From Setomelanomma holmii (lineage: Eukaryota > Ascomycota > Dothideomycetes > Pleosporales > Phaeosphaeriaceae): a DNA stretch of 64,000 bases. The notes under the pieces were generated by a model. It was not told the DNA's origin. It did no database searches and saw only the letters and a program-made list of their open reading frames with translations. Of the stretch, positions 32,553 through 44,001 are shown piece by piece (within the stretch, counting starts at the first letter, position 1; each line of letters starts with the position of its first letter). The DNA is taken from assembly GCA_010015745.1 (NCBI GenBank), contig ML978164.1, positions 420,583-484,582 of the forward strand, in the 5' to 3' direction. The position numbers and the translations under genes are program-made.

Positions 32553-32678
32553 CTACTCATCAACAACTACTCATCAACAACTACTCATCAACAACTACTC
32601 ATCAACAACTACTCATCAACAACTACTCATCAACAACTACTCATCAACAACTACTCATCAACAACTACTCATCAACAA
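32553..32678 (+). repeat. Perfect minisatellite, 14-base unit x 9
   Basis: CTACTCATCAACAA is repeated nine times without a mismatch over 126 bases. It ends 11 bases before the ATG at 32690, so it probably lies in the 5' UTR. Because 14 is not a multiple of 3, all three frames are visited. Identity across copies means recent expansion or gene conversion. Confidence 0.97.
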
Positions 32679-32689
32679 CCAAAGCCAAG

Positions 32690-33530
32690 ATGTCGATCTC
32701 ATCGATCTTCGACCTCCCGCGTGAACTCCGCGACAAGGTATACAGATACCTTTGAGTGAGTCGCGATGAACAAGGCCGAATCTATACCTTCGCTAACTCG
32801 GGTTTTTCCATGGCAACAGGAGAACACGCTTTGCTTCCGTCTCGTCAGTAATGACGCACTCGGCCTCAGCGTACACACTGGACGTTCCTTTACGTCTTCA
32901 GATTGTGCACCTCTGTGGCTTTGCTCGAGCAAGAAGATTCGACAAGAAGGGCTTGAGCACCACCTTCACGCCGGGTCCATCCGCCTCGAGATTAGCAACA
33001 CTGGCTGGGTCTCGAATGATGCCTTCAATTCACAAATCTTTTCGCCAATCTCGCCGCTCGATATTCGAAGACTGGACATCAATCTCGTGCGCTCCAGATA
33101 CCAGCCACTCAATCCAGTCCCAGCGCACCAAGTCTACGTCACGCCCACCATCTTTGTCGCACATCTCCACGGCCACCTCGCAGCGGGCGGCAAGCTCCAA
33201 GTCCTTAGTCTTTCGATGCGCCTGAAGCCTCGCGACTTCAATAGGGGCGACTTGAAGAACATCAGGGCGTACGGTCAAGCTCTCGCCCGGTCGTGCCGCA
33301 GTTGCGTCAACTCACATTTTCCCTCGATATTCATCTGGCAGACTTTTTTTGCATCAAACATCCGCGGACGATTCGAGCGCAAGATTCTCAGGGAGGTGGA
33401 ACATTGGAACATTTCCAGGATCAGCACACTGGTGGAGAGACGGCGCGGCAATGTAAAGATGGCACCGAGTGAAGAGTGGTCAGGATTAGTGGGGTGGCAG
33501 TTTGTCTGGCTTCGAGCTGGACCTGTATAG
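32690..33530 (+). CDS. DLPxELRD-family protein with compromised first exon, about 252 aa
   Basis: ATG 32690 gives MSISSIFDLPRELRDKVYRYL, then TGA at 32753-32755 exactly where the paralogues have Trp (YAYLW, YSDLW). The TGA directly precedes a good donor, GTGAGT at 32756. A branch site (GCTAAC) and acceptor (CAACAG) lie at 32792-32819, so the ancestral exon probably ended ..YRYLW. An alternative donor, GTATAC at 32738, uses the same acceptor and joins RELRDK in frame to ENTLCFRLVSND. This skips the stop and gives about 252 aa (exons 32690-32737 and 32820-33530). The body has LDIRRLDINLV and a C-terminal WQFVWLRAG, as in the intact paralogue. It is either rescued by the upstream donor or a fresh pseudogene. 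Confidence 0.55.
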
Positions 33531-34134
33531 GCATAAACATGCTTACTTTCTACATGATTACGCTATATGGTAGCTAGAGGGAAGCAAACCGAGTGCTTTG
33601 GGTCAGCCTTGTACAATCTGGGCACAATGGAGCACTAAAGTAGCCTTGAAACACTCCAGGCATGAGTATGATCAAACTCACGGTCAACCCTCTGCGCATT
33701 GACATTGAACTTGCAGAACGTGGTGTTCCTGTACAGCTTAGCTCAAAGAAGCGTTCCATACTTTGAGTACATATAGGCTACATCATACTTGAAATCTATG
33801 GTATGAGCACCTTCGGGCTACATCATGCTTGAAGTCTGAAATTCATAAATAACATGGTGTCGAGCTAAGACGATTTAGCGTATGCGTTACTCCTTCAATG
33901 TACAACATCTCCTCGACATATGCATGAACTGCACTTCGTCATTCTCTGATGCCGTGAATCCATACAGGCTACTCGAACAGCACCATATCAACTCGGCGTA
34001 AAGCACGCTTCGTCATTCCAAGTCTTCTCATTTTATCTCGCATCGCTAAACAGCGAACAGCATCTGGCCAGAACAACACATCACCCACATCACCACTCCT
34101 CTAGTGATTCCATACCAGCCAGCCCGTTTCCTCC
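33531..34134. other. Intergenic, nothing recognised
   Basis: It is the convergent 3' region between the paralogue and the CAP gene. A short motif (GGCTACATCAT.CTTGAA) occurs twice, near 33777 and 33816. No gene is seen. Confidence 0.4.
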
Positions 34135-35149
34135 TCACCACCCTAGTCCCATCAATACCGCCACTCCCGTAATTCCGCCTATCCACCACACCTTCCCCAT
34201 GTCCAGGCTCGCAGCTCCATTCGGCACAGCAGGATCACTCGGCCCAGGCGGTCTCTGATTCTCCGGGACTTCCGCCTGCACATTTTCAGTGAAATTGCCG
34301 ACTACATTTCCTATAAATCATCAGCATAGGCATCAGTAACACCGCCAACCCAACACACCACCAACCCAACACACCACCAAATCCACCGTAGAAGACGACA
34401 GCATTGAGAAAGTCCATAAGAGTTGGAAAGTGGAGTACGAACCACCAGGCCAATATTCACACACAACAAACCACCCCGGCGCGCTCCCACGATCATTACA
34501 ATCCGCGCGCGCACAACCTACGTTCGTTGTAGCTTTCCATACGAGTTGGGTGAAGTGGCCTGTTGTCGTGCTGTCTCGACGTTAAGCCGGCTCCCAACTG
34601 CAGAGAAACACAAAGACTCAGAGCCTAAAAGACGTACCTAAACTCTCCACCCTGGAAACTATACCTCTCCCTCTCCATTCCCCACCCGAGCACCGCACTC
34701 GTGGCATTGTTATACCCGCTCGCTAGATTCTCGCCATACGGTCCGCCCTGTACAGCACGCGTTGTTAGTATTCATTGACCTAATCGGACTTGCGCACCAA
34801 AATTTCTTCACGAAACCTTACAATCACAGCTACGACTAATCACAGCCTGCACACCAGACAAAACACCTCAGGCACCCCGTCCTCGCGACAGATATACGAG
34901 ATGACTCACCGAATGTTCAAATCCACACTCATCGCTCCAGTCCTTCGCAGCGTTCGCAAGCGTGTCGTTCCAGGCCAAACTCGTCGCATTATGCTGTCGT
35001 CGAAACGTATTCGTGACGTTCAGGACCACTTCTCTAAACAGCTCATCGTCCGTGTATTGTTTCGACGTTTCGTTCGGCACAACTCCCTGCGCTGTTGCGA
35101 TGGACGCCAAGGAGAAGAACGAAAGCGCGATTGTGTAAAAGGAACGCAT
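34135..35149 (-). CDS. CAP/PR-1 (SCP) domain secreted protein with GPI-like tail, 217 aa
   Basis: Four exons: 34910-35149, 34638-34747, 34443-34570 and 34135-34310. The introns are 162, 67 and 132 bases; the first has a TACTAAC branch site. The signal peptide is MRSFYTIALSFFSLASIATA. The CAP fold is complete: LNVTNTFRRQHNATSLAWND, DECGFEHS/GGPYGENLASGYNN, TTTGHFTQLVWKATTNVGCA, and GWFVVCEYWPGGNVVGNFTENV. The CAP His and Glu residues (FEHS, GENLA, GHFTQ, CEYW) are present. The C-terminus ends in a hydrophobic stretch (VWWIGGITGVAVLMGLGW) after a small-residue NGAAS site, as expected of a GPI signal. CAP proteins are secreted sterol/lipid binders in yeast (Pry proteins) and occur in plant-associated fungi; surface anchoring is inferred. 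Confidence 0.88.
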
Positions 35150-36483
35150 GGTGGGTGATATCGTGAGAAAGATGAACGGCAAATGCGAGACGATAGACGG
35201 TCGTGATACTTGTGAGTGTGTCCTGATAGCATATAGCGCCGTTGAAGTGAGGGCTAATTGATGTTGGATGTCGTGATCCTTAGCTCCGTGGTTGTGGTGT
35301 CGGTCTTGGTTGATTTTGGACTTGGCCGCTGAGCGGAAATGTTGTGATGTTGCGAGATGTCAGAACAACACCGAACGCAACAGTTGGGGGGAAAATAGGA
35401 CGCGAGGGCTACTTTCGATTTAGCTCTAAAACGACGCGAAGCGATTGCAGTGTATGAACCATGGCCGAACGTTCTATTAGGCGTCTCGGTCCGCCCGCGG
35501 TGCTGGCAGTTCTTGGAAACCTCATTGTCTGGGCAGACGTAATCTACTTCATCCTCCTTGGCAAGCACAACCGTGCACGCGGAAGGATTCGCCAACCTTC
35601 ACTAAGCAGCTTGGAGATACACGTGTTAGTCAGGTTTGTGGGAGTGGAGTGTGTATATTGTATATTCGCTGAAGTCAAGAAAAGGTTGTGTAGATATGCT
35701 AGAAGGTTTGCGACGCTACGAAACGACATCGACGGACTGACCAAAGGTCGGCTGCGAGCCACCATTCAGTACTCATCTCATCATCAACCAACAACATCCC
35801 CAACATGCTTCGTGAATCGTCCTCTATTGCCTCTCCTCCCCTCCGAACTATCGAAGAAACGCTGCGTCAAATCCCAAACAAAACAAAATATTAATAACGA
35901 GCAACGCCGACGCCAAACGCAACAGGGGTAGTCCAATAAAAGCCCAAAGTCCAAAAGCCAACAAGCGCTACGAAGATCAAGCTATGAATGCGAGCCGCTA
36001 AGATGACAATTGATATCTCAACTTTTCCTTCTTTTTGTCCGTCGTGGGGTATCCGGAAGAACGAGTCCAACGTGGCGCCACTGTCCGGAACACCTGGAGT
36101 CATGGATGGGGATACAAAGGTAAGGATGTTGTATGTAGAGATGAGAGAAGAAGAAAGCGCCGATGAAGAAAGCGTGAGGATACCATATACTGCGGACAGA
36201 ACGCTCGAGAAGAAGTCATGAACGAAAGAGCAAGCAATTGACGCGTCAGGCAAGATGAGCAGATGAAGCAACGGCTTCGAAACGACATCGCGCCGAGACA
36301 ACGATGCACGGGGTTCGTGGGCTACCAGTGATTGACCGCCCGGTACCGTTTGACCACGCGCGCATCGTAGGCTCGATCCCAGTTCTCGTCCAGTACTGCA
36401 GATCATGTCAGCAGACAGCTTAGACAACACGTGGTGATGCTATCAATGCTCATGCTGCGCTCGATCACTTGATAAGAGAATGC
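35150..36483. other. Intergenic with a weak membrane-protein-like frame
   Basis: A minus-strand frame at 35891-36430 contains hydrophobic stretches (SLIFVALVGFWTLGFYW) but has no supported start or homology I recognise, so it is not called as a gene. Frames near 35461-35931 on the plus strand are not convincing. The promoter of the CAP gene lies just above 35149. Confidence 0.3.
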
Positions 36484-39134
36484 TCATTTCTTCTTCTTGG
36501 CGGGTCCAGCAGCCCACCTGAAGAAAACTGGTGGTGCGGACTTCTTGCGGGTGGGCTTGCTGCCGCCGCCGCCGCCTTGTGGAATAACGACGACAGCTGG
36601 AGGCGGTAGCTGGGCTGCACCAGCACCTGGTGGTGGAGGAGGTGGCGGAGGCGGTGGAGGAGGCATCGGGGGCACCTGCACGACGTGCGAAGGGTGGGGC
36701 TCACGCTTCAATCTGACCTTGTCCTTCTTGCTCTTGCTCTTTCCGATTGGCAGATGATGAGCGAGAAAAGCCGCTGCATCCGGCGGAGGCGGTGGAGGAG
36801 GCATGTCCTGGGGTGGCTCCGGGGGTGGCGGCGGTTCTGGCATGGGCCACATGTGCATTGTGATGGTCCAGTCAGGTTGGACCATAGTCTCCCATACTTG
36901 CGGGAGAATGATCTCACCATCTGGCCCGACGAGATCATAGTGGCCTTCATGAACGTGCGGGCCAATAACATCGACGTGGAGAAAGGCCTGCTTGATGAGT
37001 TCTTCCATGCCCTGATTATGTTAGCAATTCGCTCAATCTCCATGGGATCTGCAGTACGTACCTTCCATGTCTTGCACAGGTGCCAGGGGAAGCTGAATTT
37101 GCGGCCGACTGCATCCTTGAACTTGATGGGCGCTTTGGGTGCATCCGAGGGCTTGAGCTTCGCGGCCTCCTCTTCGGCTGCCTTCTTTGCCTTCTCGAGC
37201 TCCTCGGCGGCGGCTTTAGCTTCAGCGATGGCCTTCTCGTGAGCCTTCTTTGTCTCTTCCGCTTCAGCTGCGGCCTTCTTCTCTGCCTCTTCCCGTGCTT
37301 TCTGCGCAGCATCGAGTAGTTCCTTTGCCTTCTCGGCTGCAGCCTTCTTCTCGGCAGCGACTTGTGCAGCCTTCTCAGAGGCTTCCTTTTTCTCAGCAAC
37401 GCGAGCAGCGTCTGCGGCAGCTTCTCGCTTCAGCTGCTCATCTTTCTGGGCGAGAATGAGCTTCTCGAGCTTAGCGAGTTTGTCTTCGTCACCCTTCTTC
37501 TTTGCTTCTGCTGCGGCCTTTGCAGCATCTTCCGCTTGTTGCGCCTTGAGCTTTTCCTTTGCGGCTTTGGCCTCCTGCTGTGCGATCAAGATGCTTTCCA
37601 GGCGGTCGAATTTGGCGTTTTCTTGCGCTTTCCGTGCTGCCTCGGCGGCCTTTTCGTCTTCCTCGGCCTTGCCAAGCAGGAGCTTCTCGAGTTTGCTGAG
37701 CATGCCATCCTCCTTTCCGGTGTCAGGCGGGGGTGGTGGCGGTGGAGGCATTGGCATCTGAATGAACTGTGGTTGTGGTGGGACCGATGGTGGCGGCGGA
37801 GGAGGTGCGGGCACAGCATGATCCTCTTCATGTTGCGGTTTTGGTGTCTGCCTGTTGGACTTTGGATGCTGCGGCGGAGGTGATGGGTGCGGAGGGTTCC
37901 AACCAGGAGGCGGGTACATGCCTGGAGGAGGCATGCCAGGTGCTCCCCACGGAGAACCATACGGTGGATACCCGTAGCCCATGGGCGGTGCACCATAGGG
38001 CATCATGGCACCTTCAGGCGGCGCTTGCATCGAGTTGCGGTTGCTCCTTCCACCGCGCGCGCCGTGTTGAGGGGCGTGTCCGGCAAATTCGCCAAAGTAG
38101 CCGCGGTCACCGCCTGGGGCACCCGTGAAGGGGTTCGCGCCATTGGGAGCGAAGGGGTTCTGGTGGCCGTACTGCGCGTAGGGGTCGTGGCCGTGGAAGC
38201 CATTGGGCACCAACTGGCCGGCGGGCGAGGCAGCGCCAAAGGACTGGAAGCGCGGGTCCGACATTATGCTGGGCTGGTAGCCGTTGGGCGTGTGCTGCGG
38301 GATGTGGCCCCAACCTGGGCTTGGATGGTGCGGAGGCACAGGTGCTCCCCTACCAGACTGGGCATAACCGGGGTAGTCGTCCTCCTCCAGGCTGTCCTGG
38401 TGTGTGGACCGGGGCCTGCGCGACCGCCGCGGGCGGTGTTCGCGCTCCAGCGTGGTTCTGCTGCGACTCTCGGGGCGCGACGGGGGGTCGACGACGGGGA
38501 CGGCGTGGCGCGAGGTTGCGCGGGGCGCTGCTTTGTGGCGGGGCGCGGGGACTGAGGGAGCGCGGACGGTGCGGTGCTTCGCGTGCGGGCGCGAAGCCGA
38601 GTCGGACGGCTGGATTTCGTGGTCGATGAGGTCCCACCCCTCGGGCACGTCTTCTTCCTCGTCGTCGTCGTCGTCGTCGTCTTCGTAGTCGTCCTCGTCC
38701 GACTCTTCTTCCGTGGTATACTCTTCCTCCTGGCTGCCCGAGAGGCCCACCTGGACACCTGACGAGTCTTCGTCGCTGTAGTACTGTTCGGCGCCCGTGG
38801 AGTGGTTGACAGTGATTCCTTTCCTGAGTCTGATGGTGATGTCAGTTTCGCCCTTTGCATTACGGGACGGCGAGATGGAGACGCTGGAGGGGGCGGTGGA
38901 GCGGGAGCGAGAAGTCACCGACGTGCCGCGCGAGGAGGCGCTCGACGGCGCGTGGCGGGACACGTTTCGCACCCGCCGCGAAGCAGAAGCAGAAGCAGAA
39001 GTGGAAGCAGAAGCAGAAGCAAACGTCAGGGTGGAGGCGGAGGCGGAAGAACAACGCGAGGTGCGGGTGCTGGTGCTGGGGGCCGTCGACACTGCGCGCC
39101 GACGGTGGTGGGGGAGGGCTATGACTAACGGCAT
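36484..39134 (-). CDS. Fungal ubiquitin-like-domain protein, proline-rich with long coiled coil, about 866 aa
   Basis: Exons are 37062-39134 and 36484-37011 with a 50-base phase-0 intron (GTACGT..GCTAAC..CAG). It rejoins FPWHLCKTWK to GMEELIKQAFLHVD. Order: a Ser/Ala/Arg-rich N-terminus; IRLRKGITVNHSTGAEQYYS; an acidic Glu/Asp run (about 135-165); an Arg/Ser/Pro-rich region; a Gly/Pro/Tyr-rich stretch with MPPPGMYPPPGW; a polyproline run; an Ala/Glu/Lys coiled coil (about 475-670); and a ubiquitin-like fold across the splice (KFSFPWHLCKTWK, GPHVHEGHYDLVGPDGEIILP, WETMVQPDW). After that come more polyproline and a basic KKKK end. The fold matches a ubiquitin-like domain common in ascomycete hypothetical proteins. 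It may be a scaffold; the function is unknown. The start is the first ATG and could lie further in. Confidence 0.8.
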
Positions 39135-39677
39135 GAGGCTGGCTGTCGCTGTGCTGCCGTACTCGGGCCCCTTCTTCCAGAGAACGGTGCCGAGTGCAGT
39201 CGAGGCGTGAGGGAGAGAAGCGTCTCAGACAGCTGGCAAGCCTGAAGAGCAGCAATGGTGGGGTCGCTTGGGCTGACCGGTGGTGCTGCACTCGCTGGGC
39301 AATCAGAGGGCGGGCTAAGAGTTGGCGTGTTTACCAACAACAACGCTGCCTTGGAAGCCGCAGTCGGTAGCAGAGGTGCGGTGAGGAGCACTCGAGAAAG
39401 GGGCGAGGGGTCGTGATGTGCGACGGCCGTCGTGGTAGGGCTGAGGCCTGGTTCGACGCTGCGGCAGAATGTCTCGACGGGTTGTCGGCTGTTATGGCAC
39501 TGTGCGTCTCCTGGCCAGCGCTCCCTTACTGCTCGGTTGGCTTGTGCGAGAGAGTCTGCGAGGATGCTAGCTGCTAGCCTGGACCGAGACGAGATGGGAA
39601 GCGGGAGAACAGTAATCGATAAGAGGGGCGACGATGCGGTCACAGGAACGCCCGCGTGGGACAGACACTGACACTGC

Positions 39678-39720
<43 letters not shown>

Positions 39721-40874
39721 CGGACGGTGATGTGTCGATGCTGCAGTCGGTGGATGACGGCAGCGTGCTGCGTCGCCTGTCAAGTGATGCCCAAGCTGGA
39801 GCAGGGAGCTGTGGCGGGGATGCAATTGGTGGTGCCGCACAACACAAGAGGCGTGCAGATGCAGTGCTGCAGGCGACGATGAGGGCGACGCAAGATGACG
39901 ATGACGATTCAGATGGAGATGCTCGTTGCTTTTGCGGCAGAGGAGCGCCTTATTTACTGCTTCTGGTTGCCGTGGTGCACTGGAATGTGCTGCGATGTGA
40001 GCTTCAGGGCCTGCGCCGACGAAATCTCCGAATCAGATAACAATGCGAGGTGTTCAGAGTGGCTGATTCGGACATAGTACTGTGTGTTGAGATGCGAGAA
40101 AGTGGTGAGCTTGGCCAGAAAGATGTTACTATCTCTATGGGCAGGTAGCTAGAATTCAGAACTGATGTATGCAAGAGCGATACTACAACACTCCAAACCT
40201 ACACAATTCACCTATTTAATCAACCCTCACCGGTCCCGTCTTCGTTCCCTTCGCTCGCCTCACAATTTTAGACGCTTCGTTCTCTGACTCTTCCATTTGG
40301 GTCTGCGTTAGACTTCATAGCTCGACTACGTGGTGCGCTGCCATTCCTCGCTTGAGACCCACAGAGCCCAACATGCTGCATCAGAGCCTCGACGGGCACC
40401 ACGGGAGGCGCCATGCAGCCCAACGAGACCCGAACAAGGATGGCATGCCACGTGTGTCTGCAAGATGCGGCTGCTGATTGGGTCTGGAAAAGTTGGTCGA
40501 CGAGGTGGCCGACAGTGTTGCACGACTTGACGCGAGTTGTGAATTTTGCAAGTTGTTTGCATTCAGTGTGCCGATTGAGCCTGTTTTAGGTGCATGCTTG
40601 ATACGAGGGTGAATTGGTCGATTTGAGCTGTCGCATGCACCAATTGTGGGTTACTGAAATAGTTATGCTCTGACTGGATGTGTGCGCTGGCCCACCGTCC
40701 GGTGAACATGCACGCTTGTTATCACTTCTGCATCTGTTGGGCATGAAGTGCGTCTCATATACATTGCAACTCGATGCGACTATACAAGAAAGCAGAACAC
40801 GCGAAAGCGCTTTCATACCACCAACGCCGGGGTATATGAGCAAAACAACCAAGACACACGCGCAAAAGTCAACT
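39135..40874. other. Intergenic with a CA microsatellite
   Basis: It contains (CA)n at 39683-39717 and the promoter of the ubiquitin-like-domain gene. Frames crossing the CA repeat encode only Val-Cys or Thr-His dipeptide runs. No gene is recognised. Confidence 0.4.
39683..39717. repeat. CA dinucleotide microsatellite
   Basis: About 17 uninterrupted CA units. It lies about 550 bases upstream of the ubiquitin-like-domain gene's start. Confidence 0.95.
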
Positions 40875-43800
40875 TCAACTCACGTCGCTACTAAGCCCTA
40901 GCACTTCGACCAGCACGTTTGCAAAGGTGCTGACAATCCACAAAATGACAAGCCCCCACCCAATCGTCTTGTCCATCTTCCATCGTCTCATCGGTACAGC
41001 GACCAGCAAGCCAGCCAATGTGAAGAGCAGCGTTGCGCCAGAGATGACTAGTGTGGTGCTGACGGCGATGTGGTAAGGGCTGAAATGCACCGGTACATCT
41101 GGATGCTTCTCGTGGCGATGTTCGCCCTTTGTAATCGTCATGTAACACCCGCTCAATCCGATACCGAGTAGAATATTGAGCATTGGGCCGCCGAAGCAAG
41201 CTGAGAGCGCCATGATGGGGAAGCCAAGACGCGCCACGGTGATGTCTGCAACGAGATCACCTAGTGAGTTTCCCACAGCGAAGATGGTCAAGCCGAGGAT
41301 GGCGTCGCTCATGTTGAGGATAACACCCAGAGTTCGAAGAACCCCGACAACCTCATTCGCAATAGTGCTGATCCAGGCGATGGCTACCGCGAAGCCGAGG
41401 AAGCAGAGTAATGATCGCCATTTAGGAGGACGATTGGGTGTCGTGGTGATGAGTATGAAGGCGAGCAGACACAACGATGCGATGAGGGAGTAAAGTATGT
41501 GTCGTAGGAGAGCTCGTGGATCGTCTGGTGAGAGGTTCGCCCATACAATGACTACCATGAACAGTGGTGCAGTGAAGATTTGAAGGATGACCAGCCATCT
41601 ATTCCACTGCTTTGGCTCGGACACTGAGGGTGTGGGAAGTGCGGGTAGCTCCTCTGGCGATTGGGCCACGTTGTCCTCACTCGTGATGAAGACATGTGGA
41701 TTGGTACTGGTCGTCGTGCTGAAAGAAGCACCATTTCTCCTATGATCGGGAGGGAAAGATCCTTTCATATTCATGGATGTGCCCGGAGTGGCAAGACTTT
41801 CCGGCGGCAGCACGATGCTTCGGCCATGAGAGTCAAAGCTTCGATCAAGAGGTGTCAGTGCCGGTGGCAGACCAAAGTCCATTGATAGCTCAGCATGACC
41901 TCCTTCGTTCTCGTCCTTCTGCGGCTCGACAACTGGTAGAGTGATCGTGAGCAGAAAGACTGGTAGCCCTGCCACGACACCCAGAATCTTCTCCCAAATG
42001 TTCTTCTCCTCCCAATTGGTCAGCGTGGGAAACAATGTACCGAAGAGAATGCCTGGCGGCGGCAGCAGTCTGGCAGGCCACCACCTTGGAGTCTTGACAG
42101 GATCTGGCGCAAATGGGTCTTTCGGAAAGATTGACTCCTCTGGTGACGCACTAGGTGACCGAGGTCGTATGCTCGGTGGTCTCGTGGAGCTCTGTGCTGA
42201 CCATGGAAACTCGTTGTACGCCGGAAAGGGAATGGTAGGAGAAGCAGCTGGAACGGATAGCTTGAGATGGGGCGCGCCGGGTCGGTCACCTGGTGCAAGT
42301 ACTGGAGACGAGGTTGGACTTATCGACGTCGTGCTCGACCGGCTGGGTGACAGACCGTGGCTGTCAGTGCCTGGAATGGCCAGCCGATTTGGCGAAGGCT
42401 GCCTTGCTGCGGGCGCAGGGCTTGGGTCTCGCGACGAGAAATGAGAAGGCGGTGGTGATAGGGATATCGAGGGTGATGTAGGGGGCTGCTCGCTATCTAG
42501 GATGTTGCTGCGATCGTCGGGTGTCGCTGGTGCAAAGGTAATGTCTGGCGCCCCGCCTTGTAGAGTGCTGGGATGGAGACGAGCATTGTCAATGTCATTA
42601 GTAGAGACAGCTCTTGCACGACTGCCCAAGGCCTGTTGTATTTCGAGATTCGGCCTGGTCACATGTGGCGAGCTATCGGACCTTATCGATGCCACATCGA
42701 ATGGAGGTCGAGCGGCAGGATCTGATTCGCTCGAGATGTAGTCCTGTTGTTGTGCGGTGGTGTAGGTCGGATCGTCCGAATATCGTCGCAGGCTCAGTGG
42801 CATTGACTGAATGTTTCTGGACTTCTGCAATGAGGAGAGAACCGCTCGAAACTCGAGGGCGCCGACCAGACTGGGACGAATTGGAGTATGTGTATTGCGC
42901 CGATGCCCAACGGGCGGCCTACCGAGTCGCATGTTGTTGGTCATCTCGCCCATCCATCTCTCTCGCTCTACTTCGTTGTCGTCTTCGTCCAATGGGTCGC
43001 TACCGGCTCGTTCCAAATTCGAGAAATCTTCGTTAGAGATGGCTCTACCAGGAGTTCGAGTACCTGAAGTCGCCTCTTCATCATGATACTCTGGAATTTC
43101 CTCCTCTTCTCCCCCGGGTGTTACGTAGTGGCTTCGCATCGCAGCTGCTCTGGCACGTCGAGCCTTGCGTTGGCTGAGCCACCAATGCCAGGCAACCACG
43201 AAAGCGACGTAGAACAGATAGAAGCCGACCATGGTCAGCGACTCCCAAAGATGGAGCTTGCCATCTACAATGAAACCCATGCTGAACGCAGCAGCGACGA
43301 GAAAGAAGGTAACATCGCGAACGAAGCTCTTGCGAGCCACCGCGAAAGGGCGGATCAAAGCCATGGAGCCTGACACCACAGCAGTAATGAAGCATGCAGC
43401 ACCGATGAGCTCTCCCACAGCCAAACTCGCAGCATGTGTCCTGAAGGCTGCGAAAGTCGAAAAGACGTCAGGACTGCCATTGCCAAATGCCAACAGTGTG
43501 ACACCCGCCAGACTCTCGCTCATGCCCAGCATCCGCGCGATTGTGTTGAGGTTCACACAGAAGAAATCGCTTGCTGCGATGCCAATGGTGCTGAAGAGCA
43601 TGGCGAGCCAGAGAGTCATGATGACGAATGCGACTGGCTTTGCTTTGGGCATGCGGCAGTAGTAGAGGGTGAGGTACGAGACGACGCCGGCTTCTTCGTC
43701 GGGGCAGTTGGCGAGCACAAAGGCGCATTGATCGTGCGCATGGTGAACGAGTCGACACTGCAATCAATTAGTCAACCAACATCAACTTTGTGGTTCCTCA

Positions 43801-44001
43801 ATATACCTCTTCATCTTGTATGAGCAGGTCCCTCTTTCCAAGTGTGTTCCCACCAGGAAGTGCATCACGCGACCGGAAATCCTTCGCAAGTGCAAGCAGC
43901 GTAATGAGCGAGATGGCGAGTATTGTGAGGGCAAATGGGCGGGCCGAGTACTTCTTGCGCCGCCATCGCTGCACAGTGTCGAGGATGGTGTGGTCGTTCA
44001 T
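40875..44001 (-). CDS. Sodium/calcium exchanger (CaCA) family protein, about 1025 aa
   Basis: Exons are 43807-44001 and 40875-43757 over a 49-base intron (GTATAT..TTGCAG). It joins LLIQDEE to CRLVHHAHDQCAFVLANC. The start used is ATG 44001 (MNDHTILDTVQRWRRKKYS); the frame stays open upstream to about 44271 without a clear ATG. After an N-terminal helix come the two exchanger halves. The alpha-1 repeat is LAGVTLLAFGNGSPDVFSTF and the alpha-2 repeat is LTIFAVGNSLGDLVADI, each with the GNG/GNS-x2-D ion-binding core. They are separated by a Ser/Pro-rich cytosolic loop of over 400 residues. This architecture matches fungal relatives of the NCKX6/NCLX type, which move calcium across vacuolar or other internal membranes in exchange for a cation. 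The location is inferred. It is divergent from Brn1. Confidence 0.87.

Noticed and set aside
32451..32759. Frame translating the minisatellite into a repeated YSSTTTHQQLLINN peptide
   Set aside because: The ATG of the downstream gene follows the array, and the frame has no continuing protein, so the array is more likely 5' UTR.
35461..36430. Plus- and minus-strand frames, one with hydrophobic C-terminal stretches
   Set aside because: No reliable start, domain or splice pattern; kept only as a remark in the intergenic entry.
36497..39210. Long plus-strand frames antisense to the ubiquitin-like-domain gene
   Set aside because: They mirror the polyproline and Ala/Glu/Lys repeats of the real gene and give Gly/Val/Phe runs without any domain.
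39125..39847. 240-codon minus-strand frame containing a Val-Cys run
   Set aside because: The Val-Cys run is only the CA microsatellite, and the remainder has no coherent protein features.
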